From Glycomyces niveus (GTDB lineage: Bacteria > Actinomycetota > Actinomycetes > Mycobacteriales > Micromonosporaceae), in assembly GCF_017592475.1 (NCBI RefSeq), contig NZ_JAGFNP010000011.1, positions 93,455 to 157,454 of the forward strand: a stretch of DNA of 64,000 bases, in the 5' to 3' direction. Shown here piece after piece: positions 42,419 through 51,931 of this stretch (position 1 is the stretch's first letter; the number at the start of each line of letters is the position of its first letter). A program made the position numbers and the translations under genes. Below the pieces are notes generated by a model, which saw nothing but the letters and a program-made list of their open reading frames with translations, was not told the DNA's origin and did no database searches.

Positions 42419-45247
42419 ATGAGCGACACCGACCTGCGTCCCGCCTTCCGCGACCCGAACCTGCCGCGCGCCGAGCGCGTCGCCGACCTGCTCTCGCGCC
42501 TCACGCTCGACGAGAAGATCGGCCTCCTGCACCAGTACCACCGCCCGGTCGAACGCCTCGGTATGGGCCCGTTCAAGACCGGGACCGAAGCGCTCCACGG
42601 CCTCGCGTGGCTCGGCGAGGCCACCGTCTTCCCGCAGGTGGTCGCCCTGGGCGCGACCTGGAACCCGGAGCTCGTGGAGCGGGTCGGCGCCGCCGTCGCC
42701 GACGAGGTGCTCGCCTTCAACCACAACGACCCGGTCAAGGTCGGCCGCAACGTGTGGGCCCCCACCGTCAACCCGCTGCGCGACCCCCGCTGGGGCCGCA
42801 ACGAGGAGGGCTACTCCGAGGACGCCGGCATGACCGGCCTCATGGGCGCCGCCTACGCGCGGGGCCTCAAGGGCGACAACGGCGCCGTGTGGAAGACCGC
42901 ACCCTCCGTCAAGCACTTCCTGGCGTACGGCAACGAGGCCGACCGCTGCGAGACCTCTTCGAACATGCCGCCGCGCGTCCTCCGCGAATACGAGTTCGCC
43001 GCCCACCGCCCGGCACTGGCGAGCGGCGACGCCGTCGCTGTCATGCTCTCCTACAACCTCGTCAACGGCCGCCCCGCGCACGTCACGCCCCTGGTGAACG
43101 ACGAGCTGCGCACCTGGACCGACGAAGAGGTCTTCATCGTCTCGGACGCCTACGCGCCCAACAACCTCGCCATCCTCCAGGGCTACTTCGAGGACCTCCC
43201 GACCGCGTACGCCGCCGCCGTCAAGGCCGGCCTCGACTCGTTCACCCAGGACGACGAGCGCTCCGGCGACGTCCTCGTCCACGTCGAGGCCGCCCTCGAG
43301 CGGGGCCTGCTCGACGAGGCCGACATCGACACGGCCGTGCGCCGCAACCTCCACGTGCGCTTCGGGCTCGGCGAGTTCGACCCCGAGGACCCGTACGCGC
43401 ACATCGGCGACGAGGTCGTCAACTCGCCCGAGCACCAGGCCCTCGCCCGCGAGGCCGCCGCGCAGTCGATCACCCTGCTCAAGAACGACGGCATCCTGCC
43501 GCTCAAGGCGCCCAAGAAGATCGCGGTCATCGGCCCGCTCGCGGACACCCAGATGCAGGACTGGTACTCCGGGACGCTCCCGTACGCCGTCACCGCCCGC
43601 CAGGCCCTCGCCGAGCGCGCCGAGGTCGTCTACTGCGAAGGCGTCTCCCGCATCCGCCTGCGCCACAAGACCGGCTACGCGACCGCCGTCGAGGACGGCA
43701 AGGCCATCGACATCACCGAGACCACCGGCGCGGCCGCCCAGTTCGACCTGTTCGACTGGGGCGGCTGGTCCTACACCGCCCGCAACGTCGCCACCGGCAA
43801 GTACGTGGACGGCCGCCTGGACGGCACCGTCGGCGCAGACTCGGTCGGTCCGCACGAGTTCGACGTGCACGAGACCTTCCGCATCGTCGAGCTCGAAGGC
43901 GGCAAGGTCGCCGTCCAGCAGATCCACCGCGCCGAGGGCGCCGAGGCCGGCAAGTGGTTCGCCATCGAGGACGGCCGCGTCGTCCTCAGCGCCGACCGCG
44001 CCGAAGCCGCCGAGTTCGACTTCGAGTTCGTCGTCAAGGGCCACGAGGCCGCCGTCGAGGCCGCCCGGGACGCCGACGTCGTGATCGCCGTCCTCGGCGA
44101 CCACCCGCTGGTCAACGGCCGCGAGACCGAGGACCGCACGGACCTCCGCCTCGCCGACGCCCAGGAGTGGCTCCTGCGCCACGTCCACGCCGCCAACCCG
44201 AATACGATCCTGGTCATGTCCTCCTCGTACCCCTACGCCGCGAACTGGGCCGCCGAGCACGTGCCCGCGGTGGTGTGGTCGGGCCACGGGGGCCAGGAGT
44301 GGGGCAACGCGCTCGCCGACGTCCTGTACGGCGACCGCGACCCCGAGGGCCGGCTCCCGCAGACCTGGTACACCGACGCGGCCGAGCTGCCCGCGATGCT
44401 CGACTACGACATCGTGGCCTCCGACGCGACCTACCTCTACTACCTCGGCCAGCCGCTCTACCCGTTCGGCCACGGCCTGTCCTACACCGAGTTCAAGTAC
44501 GCGAACCTCAAGGCCGACAAGGAGCACGCCGGGGCGGGCGACGAGTTCGCCGTGACCGTCGAGGTCACCAACACCGGCGACCGCGACGGCGTCGAGGTGG
44601 TTCAGCTCTACACGCACCAGTGCGGCTCCCGCGTGAAGCAGCCGCTGCGCCAGCTGCGCCGCTTCGAGAAGGTCCGCCTCGCCGCGGGCGAGACCCGCAC
44701 CGTCGCCTTCACCGTGCCCGTGGACGAACTCGCCCACTGGGACAACGTGACCGGGCGCATGATCGTCGAGAAGTCCCGCCAGCGCCTCATGGTCGGCCGC
44801 TCCGCCACTGACATCGTCCTGTCCGCCTCGGTGCGCGTCGACGGCGAGATCGTGGGCGCCCGCGACCTCTCGCAGCCCTTGGCCGCCACCGCGAACGACC
44901 TCTACGAGGGCGTGCTGTGGCGCGACGAGAACCGCACCTCCGGCGACGTGATCGCCGCCGAGGAGGCGGGCGGCTGGATCATGCTCGGCGACTGCGACTT
45001 CGAACCGGGCTACGCCACGGTGACCGCGCGGGTCGCGGGCCAGGCCTCGCAGCTGACCCTGCGCGTGGACGACCCGCTCGACGGCGACGTGCTCGCCAAG
45101 ATCGACACCCCGGCGACCGCCGGCGTCTACGACTACGCGGACGTCACGGTCGAGCTCGGAGCCGTCGAGGGCGTCAAGGACCTGTACGTGACGTTCGAGT
45201 CCGGGCCCGTGCGCCTCGCGACCCTGACCTTCGGCGGGGAGCGGTAA
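42419..45247 (+). CDS. GH3 beta-glycosidase with inserted beta domain and CBM6-like C-terminus
   Basis: A 942-aa family 3 hydrolase, probably a beta-xylosidase or beta-glucosidase. The TIM-barrel half carries KHFLAYGNEADR and the nucleophile Asp243 in VFIVSDAYAP. The second GH3 domain contains a roughly 130-residue insertion (about 415-545) of beta strands with DWGGWSYTARNVATGKYV, resembling a fascin-like trefoil. Then come GDHPLVNGRETEDRTDL, a fibronectin III-like domain (GDRDGVEVVQLYTHQ) and a CBM6-like domain at the end. No signal peptide, so it acts on imported sugars. AAAAGGAAG precedes the ATG at 42419. The stop overlaps the lacI ATG by one base (TAATG). Confidence 0.92.
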   Translation: MSDTDLRPAFRDPNLPRAERVADLLSRLTLDEKIGLLHQYHRPVERLGMGPFKTGTEALHGLAWLGEATVFPQVVALGATWNPELVERVGAAVADEVLAFNHNDPVKVGRNVWAPTVNPLRDPRWGRNEEGYSEDAGMTGLMGAAYARGLKGDNGAVWKTAPSVKHFLAYGNEADRCETSSNMPPRVLREYEFAAHRPALASGDAVAVMLSYNLVNGRPAHVTPLVNDELRTWTDEEVFIVSDAYAPNNLAILQGYFEDLPTAYAAAVKAGLDSFTQDDERSGDVLVHVEAALERGLLDEADIDTAVRRNLHVRFGLGEFDPEDPYAHIGDEVVNSPEHQALAREAAAQSITLLKNDGILPLKAPKKIAVIGPLADTQMQDWYSGTLPYAVTARQALAERAEVVYCEGVSRIRLRHKTGYATAVEDGKAIDITETTGAAAQFDLFDWGGWSYTARNVATGKYVDGRLDGTVGADSVGPHEFDVHETFRIVELEGGKVAVQQIHRAEGAEAGKWFAIEDGRVVLSADRAEAAEFDFEFVVKGHEAAVEAARDADVVIAVLGDHPLVNGRETEDRTDLRLADAQEWLLRHVHAANPNTILVMSSSYPYAANWAAEHVPAVVWSGHGGQEWGNALADVLYGDRDPEGRLPQTWYTDAAELPAMLDYDIVASDATYLYYLGQPLYPFGHGLSYTEFKYANLKADKEHAGAGDEFAVTVEVTNTGDRDGVEVVQLYTHQCGSRVKQPLRQLRRFEKVRLAAGETRTVAFTVPVDELAHWDNVTGRMIVEKSRQRLMVGRSATDIVLSASVRVDGEIVGARDLSQPLAATANDLYEGVLWRDENRTSGDVIAAEEAGGWIMLGDCDFEPGYATVTARVAGQASQLTLRVDDPLDGDVLAKIDTPATAGVYDYADVTVELGAVEGVKDLYVTFESGPVRLATLTFGGER

Positions 45248-46233
45248 TGGCAGGCCGGGGCGTCACGATCGCCGATGTGGCGGCGCGGGCCGGCGTCGCC
45301 GCCAGCACCGTCTCCTATGTGCTGAGCGGGAAGCGGTCGATCTCCCCGGAGACGGCCGACCGCGTCATGGCGGCCGTGGCCGACCTCGGCTACCACCCGC
45401 ACGCCGGGGCGCGGTCGCTCGCCTCGCGGCGGGCGGGGGTCGTGGCGATGATGCTCCCGCTGCGCGACGGCATGCACCTACCGGTGCTCATGCAGTTCGC
45501 GTCGGGCGCGGTCACCGAGGCCCGCCGCCACGACCAGGACGTGCTGCTCATGACGGCCGACGAAGGCCCGGCCGGGCTCGCCCGCGTCGCCGCTTCGGCC
45601 ATAGTGGACGGCCTGATCCTCATGGACGTCGAGGTGCGCGACCCGCGCGTGGAGGCGCTGCGGCGCTTGGGACTCCCAAGCGTCCTCATCGGATTCCCCG
45701 CCGACGCCGAAGGCCTCACCTGCGTCGACCTCGACTTCGAGGCGGCCGGCCGGGTGTGCGCGAGGTACCTCGTGGACCGCGGCTGCGACGACATCGCGCT
45801 GCTCGGCGCCTCCGAGGCGGTCTACGCCCGCCGCACCGGCTTCGCCGAGCGGGTGCGCGAGGGCTTCCTCCACCGCGCCGGGCCCCGGGCCGAGGTCTGG
45901 CCCTGCCCCGACGACCCGGCCTCCGTGCAGCGCACCGTGAAGGAGCTGCTCACGTCCAAGCCGGAGCTCGCGGGCATCGCCGTCCACAACGAGCCCGCGG
46001 TCGGGCATGTCATGCACGCCTTGGCGGACGCGGGCAAGCGCGTGGGGGAGGACTTCCACGTCGTCGTGATCGGCCCCGACGAGGTCGCCGAGCGGACCCA
46101 CCCGCAGTTGCCCTCGGTGCTCGTCCCGGCCGAGACCCTGGCCGAGACCGCCGTGCGGCACCTCATGCGCAAGCTCGACGGCCTCGACGTCCCCGAGTCG
46201 ACCCTCATCGAGCCGCAGCTGACACTGCGCTAG
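45247..46233 (+). CDS. LacI-family transcriptional regulator
   Basis: A 328-aa repressor with an N-terminal helix-turn-helix (VTIADVAARAGVAASTVSYVL, residues 6-26 in part), the hinge helix around GARSLASRRAG, and a periplasmic-binding-protein-like core. It is coupled to GH3 by a TATATG-type one-base overlap (TAATG) and is therefore made with the enzyme it probably controls. The two TCGAAGCGCTTCGA sites before GH3 are the expected binding sites, giving autoregulation. The inducer is probably a product of the GH3 substrate. A convergent terminator follows 14 nt after the stop. Confidence 0.92.
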   Translation: MAGRGVTIADVAARAGVAASTVSYVLSGKRSISPETADRVMAAVADLGYHPHAGARSLASRRAGVVAMMLPLRDGMHLPVLMQFASGAVTEARRHDQDVLLMTADEGPAGLARVAASAIVDGLILMDVEVRDPRVEALRRLGLPSVLIGFPADAEGLTCVDLDFEAAGRVCARYLVDRGCDDIALLGASEAVYARRTGFAERVREGFLHRAGPRAEVWPCPDDPASVQRTVKELLTSKPELAGIAVHNEPAVGHVMHALADAGKRVGEDFHVVVIGPDEVAERTHPQLPSVLVPAETLAETAVRHLMRKLDGLDVPESTLIEPQLTLR

Positions 46234-46247
46234 CGCGAAACGGCAAG

Positions 46248-46280
46248 GCGGCCCCGGGGGAGATGAAACCCCGGGGCCGC
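46248..46280. terminator. Terminator between lacI and M23 gene
   Basis: A perfect 12-bp stem GCGGCCCCGGGG (46248-46259) with its complement (46269-46280) and a 9-nt loop between convergent genes. The same stem sequence is used in the terminator at 47379-47407. Confidence 0.85.
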
Positions 46281-46323
46281 CGCACTGTATTCACTTGTAT
46301 AGGAGAGAGAAAAGTCGTTCGGC

Positions 46324-47169
46324 CTAGCCGACGTCCACGCCCTGCTCTTGGAGCCACGCGAGGGAGTCGACCTTCTCGCCGTTCAGGAGCACCTCGAAGT
46401 GGAGGTGCGGGCCGGTCGAGTTGCCGGTGGTGCCCGCGAGGATGATCGTGTCGCCCTTGGCGACCTCGTCGCCGACGTTCACCAGGACCTCGGAGGCGTG
46501 CGCATAGCGCGTCTCGACGCCGTCGCCGTGGTCGACGTAGACCACGTTGCCGTAGCCGCCGGGCTCGTAGCCGACGTAGGTCACGGTGCCGTCGCCGACG
46601 ACCTTGATCTCGTCGCCCTCGAAGTTGCCGAAGTCGGTGCCGCCGTGGAGCCGGCCGTCGCGCATCCCGTAGTACGAGGTGATCGGGGCCGTGGAGGGAG
46701 CCGTCCACGGGTTCGCGGCCGCCTCCGCCTCGGCGGCGGCGCGTTCGGCCTCTTCAGCGGCCAGCCGCTCGGCCTCTTCCGCGGCGAGGCGCGCGGCCTC
46801 CTCCTCGGCTGCCTTCTTCGCCGCCTCTTCGGCGGCCTGCTTCTCGGCCTCTTCGGCGGCCTTCTCGCGCGCCGCCTGCTCGGCAGCCCACTCGGCCCGC
46901 ATCCCGGCCAGGACCGAGTCGACCTGCCAGTCGGCTTGCACGACCGTGTCGTTCTGCTCCGCCTCGGCGTCGGCGGCCTGCGCCGCGGCGTGCTGCCCGG
47001 AGAGGGCCGCGAGGCCGGAACCGACGAGGATCGCGGCGGCGAGCCCGAGGTTCACGAAACGCCAGCTGTGACGTTCGCGACGGATGCGGCGGCTCCGAAG
47101 CATGGCCTTGAGCCGGCGGCTGGTCATTTCTCTGCCAGCGGATTCGCTGGTGTCGTCATGTTTGCCCAT
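46324..47169 (-). CDS. M23-family (LytM) peptidoglycan endopeptidase, copy A
   Basis: A 281-aa secreted or membrane-anchored protein: basic N-terminal region, hydrophobic segment FVNLGLAAAILVGSGLAAL (about 39-57), a long Ala/Glu coiled coil (about 95-150) and a LytM domain. Zinc ligands are in LHGGTDFG (HxxxD) and GPHLHFEV (HxH). Family members cut peptide cross-links in peptidoglycan. It is a tandem paralogue of copy B: the catalytic domains are nearly identical, while the coiled coils differ in length. The start has no clear Shine-Dalgarno sequence; a conserved 29-bp leader block lies 43 nt upstream. Confidence 0.92.
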   Translation of the reverse strand: MGKHDDTSESAGREMTSRRLKAMLRSRRIRRERHSWRFVNLGLAAAILVGSGLAALSGQHAAAQAADAEAEQNDTVVQADWQVDSVLAGMRAEWAAEQAAREKAAEEAEKQAAEEAAKKAAEEEAARLAAEEAERLAAEEAERAAAEAEAAANPWTAPSTAPITSYYGMRDGRLHGGTDFGNFEGDEIKVVGDGTVTYVGYEPGGYGNVVYVDHGDGVETRYAHASEVLVNVGDEVAKGDTIILAGTTGNSTGPHLHFEVLLNGEKVDSLAWLQEQGVDVG

Positions 47170-47212
47170 AGCGCGGGGAAACCTAACAGACCCGAATTGG
47201 ACAACAAGCCCA

Positions 47213-47241
47213 TGACCAGGCGATACAACGCTCGAAGTGGT
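47213..47241 (-). promoter_or_regulatory. Conserved leader block of M23 copy A
   Basis: Twenty-nine bp, equal in 27 positions to the block at 48287-48315, at nearly the same distance from the start codon (43 versus 42 nt). On the coding strand it contains GCGTTGTATCGCCTGGT, with ACCA/TGGT and GCG/CGC able to pair around TTGTAT. Confidence 0.6.
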
Positions 47242-47378
47242 CCTCTTGCGGCAGAGGTCGGCACCTCGGGTCAGCCGCTTCTCCTACGAAAAGAGGAGGC
47301 GCCTCACTGATAGTTTTCATGTTCTCACGTGAGGTGAGTACGGATGAACCGCTGTGAACCCGGCATCTCGGGCACGAC

Positions 47379-47407
47379 GGCGGCCCCGGGGGAACCCCGG
47401 GGCCGCC
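47379..47407 (-). terminator. Terminator after M23 copy B
   Basis: A perfect 13-bp stem (47379-47391 with 47395-47407) with loop GAA; same stem core as the terminator after copy A, so the whole unit including its terminator seems to have been duplicated. Confidence 0.85.
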
Positions 47408-47434
47408 GCCCATCCCAGTCGTGTCGAGTCCGTG

Positions 47435-48244
47435 TCAGCCCGGGTTGAGGCCCTGCTTCTCGAGCCAGGCGAGCGAGTCGACCTTCTTGCCGCCGATCAG
47501 CACCTCGAAGTGCAGGTGCGGACCCCGCGAGCCGCCGGTGTTGCCGGCGAGGATCACGGTCTCGCCCTTGGCGACCTTGTCGCCGACCTTCACGAGGACC
47601 TTGGACGCGTGGGCGTACCGGGTCTGGATGCCGTCGCCGTGGTCGATGTACACCACGTTGCCGTAGCCGCCGGGCTCGTAGCCGACATAGCTCACGGTGC
47701 CTTCGCCGACGGACCAGATCTCCTCGCCCTCGAAGTCGCCGAAGTCGGTGCCGCCGTGCAGCCGGCCGTCGCGCATCCCGTAGTACGAGGTGATGCGCGC
47801 GTCGGAGGGGAGCGTCCACGGCAGGGCCGCCAGCCTCGCCTCTTCGGCCGCCGCCGCTTCCGCAGCGGCCTTCTCGGCCGCCGCCTTCTCCTCCTCGGCC
47901 TTCTTGGCGGCGGACATGTCCGCGAGCACGGTGTCGACCGCCCAGTCGTCTCGGACCACGGTCTGGCTCTCGCCGGCCCGGGCCTCGGCGGCCTGCGCCG
48001 CGGCGTGCTGCCCGGTGGCGGAGGCGAGCCCCACGCCCACGAGGACGGCCAGCCCGAGGCCCGCCTTCACGACACGCGAGTTATGACGTTCGTGACGGAT
48101 CCGGGCGAACTGGACCAGTGCTTCGCGACGGGCTCGGCGGATCAGTGCTTCGCCCAGGCTCCGGCTTCGGCGGATCAGCGACTGCAGTCGACGGCCCGTC
48201 AGCGAGCCGCCCTGGTTCTCGGTGGTTTCAAGAGGTGTCTCCAT
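47435..48244 (-). CDS. M23-family (LytM) peptidoglycan endopeptidase, copy B
   Basis: A 269-aa paralogue of the downstream gene. It has a longer basic N-terminal region with repeated RRxR patterns, a hydrophobic segment (VVKAGLGLAVLVGVGLASA, about 59-77), a shorter coiled coil (about 110-138) and the LytM domain with LHGGTDFG and GPHLHFEV zinc motifs. SYYGMRDGRLHGG and YVGYEPGGYGNVVY are shared word for word with copy A. The frame ends in Pro-Gly. Its leader contains the same conserved block, and it has its own terminator, so the two copies are separate transcription units. Confidence 0.92.
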   Translation of the reverse strand: METPLETTENQGGSLTGRRLQSLIRRSRSLGEALIRRARREALVQFARIRHERHNSRVVKAGLGLAVLVGVGLASATGQHAAAQAAEARAGESQTVVRDDWAVDTVLADMSAAKKAEEEKAAAEKAAAEAAAAEEARLAALPWTLPSDARITSYYGMRDGRLHGGTDFGDFEGEEIWSVGEGTVSYVGYEPGGYGNVVYIDHGDGIQTRYAHASKVLVKVGDKVAKGETVILAGNTGGSRGPHLHFEVLIGGKKVDSLAWLEKQGLNPG

Positions 48245-48286
48245 AAGCCCGGAAACCTACATGGGATGATTTGGACTATTGGGCTG

Positions 48287-48315
48287 TGACCAGGCGATAC
48301 AACGCCCGAACTGGT
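48287..48315 (-). promoter_or_regulatory. Conserved leader block of M23 copy B
   Basis: Partner of the block at 47213-47241. Here the coding-strand sequence ACCAG...GGGCGTTGTATCGCCTGGT can form a slightly better hairpin (CCAG and GGCG with CGCC and CTGG overlapping). Further upstream both leaders share a TTTCG-AGGAG-like segment. Confidence 0.6.
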
Positions 48316-48509
48316 TCCATTTCGGATGAATTGTGCACGGCCGTCGGCGCCTCTTCCTCCGAAAGGCTGAGAGCGGTCACACAAAGTGGTCGGTTCCTTA
48401 CGAATCGATCCGGCTCGGCCGATATCAACGCGACCGTGACCCACGACTCCGCCTAAACTTGGTAGGTCTGCGGCCAATCGGCCCGCCATCGCCGTTTTAG
48501 GAGTGCCCC

Positions 48510-50129
<1,620 letters not shown>

Positions 50130-50155
50130 GCGCCGCGCTCAGCCGGAGGCCCTGC

Positions 50156-51427
50156 TCATCCCGAATACATGAGCACGATCGCCGCGCAGGCGCCCGCTCC
50201 CGCGGTCACCAGCGGCACCCGCACGGAGCGCTTGCTGCGCTCGAAGCCGAGCGGGGCGCGCAGGCCGTGGATGCGGGGGGCGGTCGCGGCCACGATGAGC
50301 CAGGGGCACAAGGCGATCCAGCCGTACTCGGGCTGCTCGGGGTTCGATCCGCTCAGCGGCGCGATCATCAGCGCCATGAGCGGCCCGATCATCAGCGGCC
50401 ACGCCGCGCTCGACCCGAAGCGCCGCAGGCTCTCGATGATCGCCGGGCCGCACGCCACGCACACCAGCGCGGGCATGAGCGCGAGCCACCACAGCTGCCC
50501 CGGGTGCGCCGCGATCTCGCCGATCGCCGCGTTGTAGGTGTCGACGAGCCCGTACGGCCACGAGTTCCCCAGGGCCGCGGCGAATCCCAGGACCGCCAGC
50601 GCCGCACCGGCCGCGACCAGGATCTGCGAGGACCGCCGCCGCGCGAAGAAGACGGCCAGCAGCGAGACCGCGAACCACGCGGCCCCGTAGGACAAGAGCG
50701 CCGCGATCCCGAGCAGGCCGCCCGCGGCCGCAGCGCCCCAGAACGCGTCGGTGCCCCGGACCTTCCGCTCCGAGACGATCGCGCCGCACGCGAGCACGGC
50801 CGCGCACGCCGCCGCGGCGATCCCGTCGATGCCGAGTGTCGTCCAGGCCGCCCACGGCCCGAGGATGAGCACCGGCGAGAGCGCCCGCGCCGCAACGGGT
50901 CCGGCGACGGACTTGACCGCGACGAGCGTCAGCGGCACCGAGAGGCACGAGATCGCGACGACCGTGATCGCCAGGCCCGCCTGCGATCCGGTGTACGACA
51001 CGAGGAGCGCGATCGCCTGCCGCGCACCGGCGGTCGCCGTCGTCATCGTCGTGGGGTCCACATTGGTGTGCAGCGCCCCGGCCCAGGTGATCGAGGCCAG
51101 GTAGGACAGCACCAGGAGCGTGTTCCAGGACATGCGCGCCGCCGCGGGCCGCGAGGCGACCGCGAGGACCGCGGCGGCCGTCAGCGGGGCGACCACCATG
51201 CCGACCGTGACGTGGAAGGTCAGGTTCTGCGCGGGCCACCAGGGCAGCGTCGAGGGTCCGACCACTTCGGACGAGGTCTCGACCGCGACCGACGCGAGCG
51301 TCAGGGTCGCCACCAGCAGCGTGATCCAGATGCCGATGTCGCGCAGCCGCCCATGGCGCTGCCGGGCCGGGGCGAGGGCGTCGACGGCGTCGACCCGGTC
51401 GGTGTACGAGCTCTGCGGTGCGGTCAC
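50156..51427 (-). CDS. Polytopic membrane protein of unknown function
   Basis: A 423-aa protein with about ten to twelve hydrophobic segments spread evenly from residue 30 to the C-terminus and short loops. I see no catalytic motif; an Arg-rich loop (FFARRRSSQ) sits near the middle. Membrane glycosyltransferases of actinobacteria and unknown polytopic proteins look similar, and I cannot choose between them. It is convergent with the ABC-F gene (26-nt gap with a small hairpin at 50126-50142) and divergent from the small HTH gene (104 nt). Confidence 0.8.
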   Translation of the reverse strand: MTAPQSSYTDRVDAVDALAPARQRHGRLRDIGIWITLLVATLTLASVAVETSSEVVGPSTLPWWPAQNLTFHVTVGMVVAPLTAAAVLAVASRPAAARMSWNTLLVLSYLASITWAGALHTNVDPTTMTTATAGARQAIALLVSYTGSQAGLAITVVAISCLSVPLTLVAVKSVAGPVAARALSPVLILGPWAAWTTLGIDGIAAAACAAVLACGAIVSERKVRGTDAFWGAAAAGGLLGIAALLSYGAAWFAVSLLAVFFARRRSSQILVAAGAALAVLGFAAALGNSWPYGLVDTYNAAIGEIAAHPGQLWWLALMPALVCVACGPAIIESLRRFGSSAAWPLMIGPLMALMIAPLSGSNPEQPEYGWIALCPWLIVAATAPRIHGLRAPLGFERSKRSVRVPLVTAGAGACAAIVLMYSG

Positions 51428-51531
51428 GTTACGAAACTATCGGGTATCCGACACAAGCGACCGCCGGGCGAGAAAACTCCGGCAAACTTCACAACGCACC
51501 TTCATTACCCTCCGTGCATAGGAAAGGACAC

Positions 51532-51798
51532 ATGGCACCAGAGGTTCCACCCCGCAGCAGTGGTGTTCCCGGCCTCCCCCCGGCCGAGTCCGCCAGGACC
51601 GACCCGAACCGCCAGGTGAGAGGCGACGAGCGCCGCGAGCTCACCGAGTTCGTGAGCGTCGAGTACGAGAAAGGGCAGAGCATCAGGGACATCGCCTCCA
51701 CCATAGGGCGTTCCTACGGCTTCGTGCACCGGCTCCTGGCCGAGTCCGGCACCGAGCTGCGCACCCGGGGAGGCGCCCGCAAGGGGCCGAGGAAATAA
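51532..51798 (+). CDS. Small helix-turn-helix protein
   Basis: An 88-aa protein with a disordered Pro/Ser/Arg N-terminus and a resolvase-like helix-turn-helix at about 37-75: FVSVEYEKGQSIRDIASTIGRS followed by YGFVHRLLAESGTELRTRGG. This small family is conserved through actinobacteria, with no experimentally settled role that I can cite. The ATG at 51532 has GAAAGGA 3-9 nt upstream. It lies between a divergent membrane protein and an ABC exporter 133 nt downstream. Confidence 0.85.
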   Translation: MAPEVPPRSSGVPGLPPAESARTDPNRQVRGDERRELTEFVSVEYEKGQSIRDIASTIGRSYGFVHRLLAESGTELRTRGGARKGPRK

Positions 51799-51931
51799 AC
51801 CGGGCCGGGCGGGGCGTTGACGGTGTCGACGAGACAGCAGCAAGCCCAAGCCCACCCCGCTCTCCGCTTCGCAGGCGGACGACGAGCGCGGCCGACGACG
51901 CACTTGGGCACACCTGAACACAGGAGGCCCG

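Noticed and set aside
47170..48378. c-di-AMP (ydaO-type) riboswitch before the M23 genes
   Set aside because: Such riboswitches often precede cell-wall hydrolase genes, but the conserved GACAGCTAACC-like core is missing in both leaders and the shared block is short.
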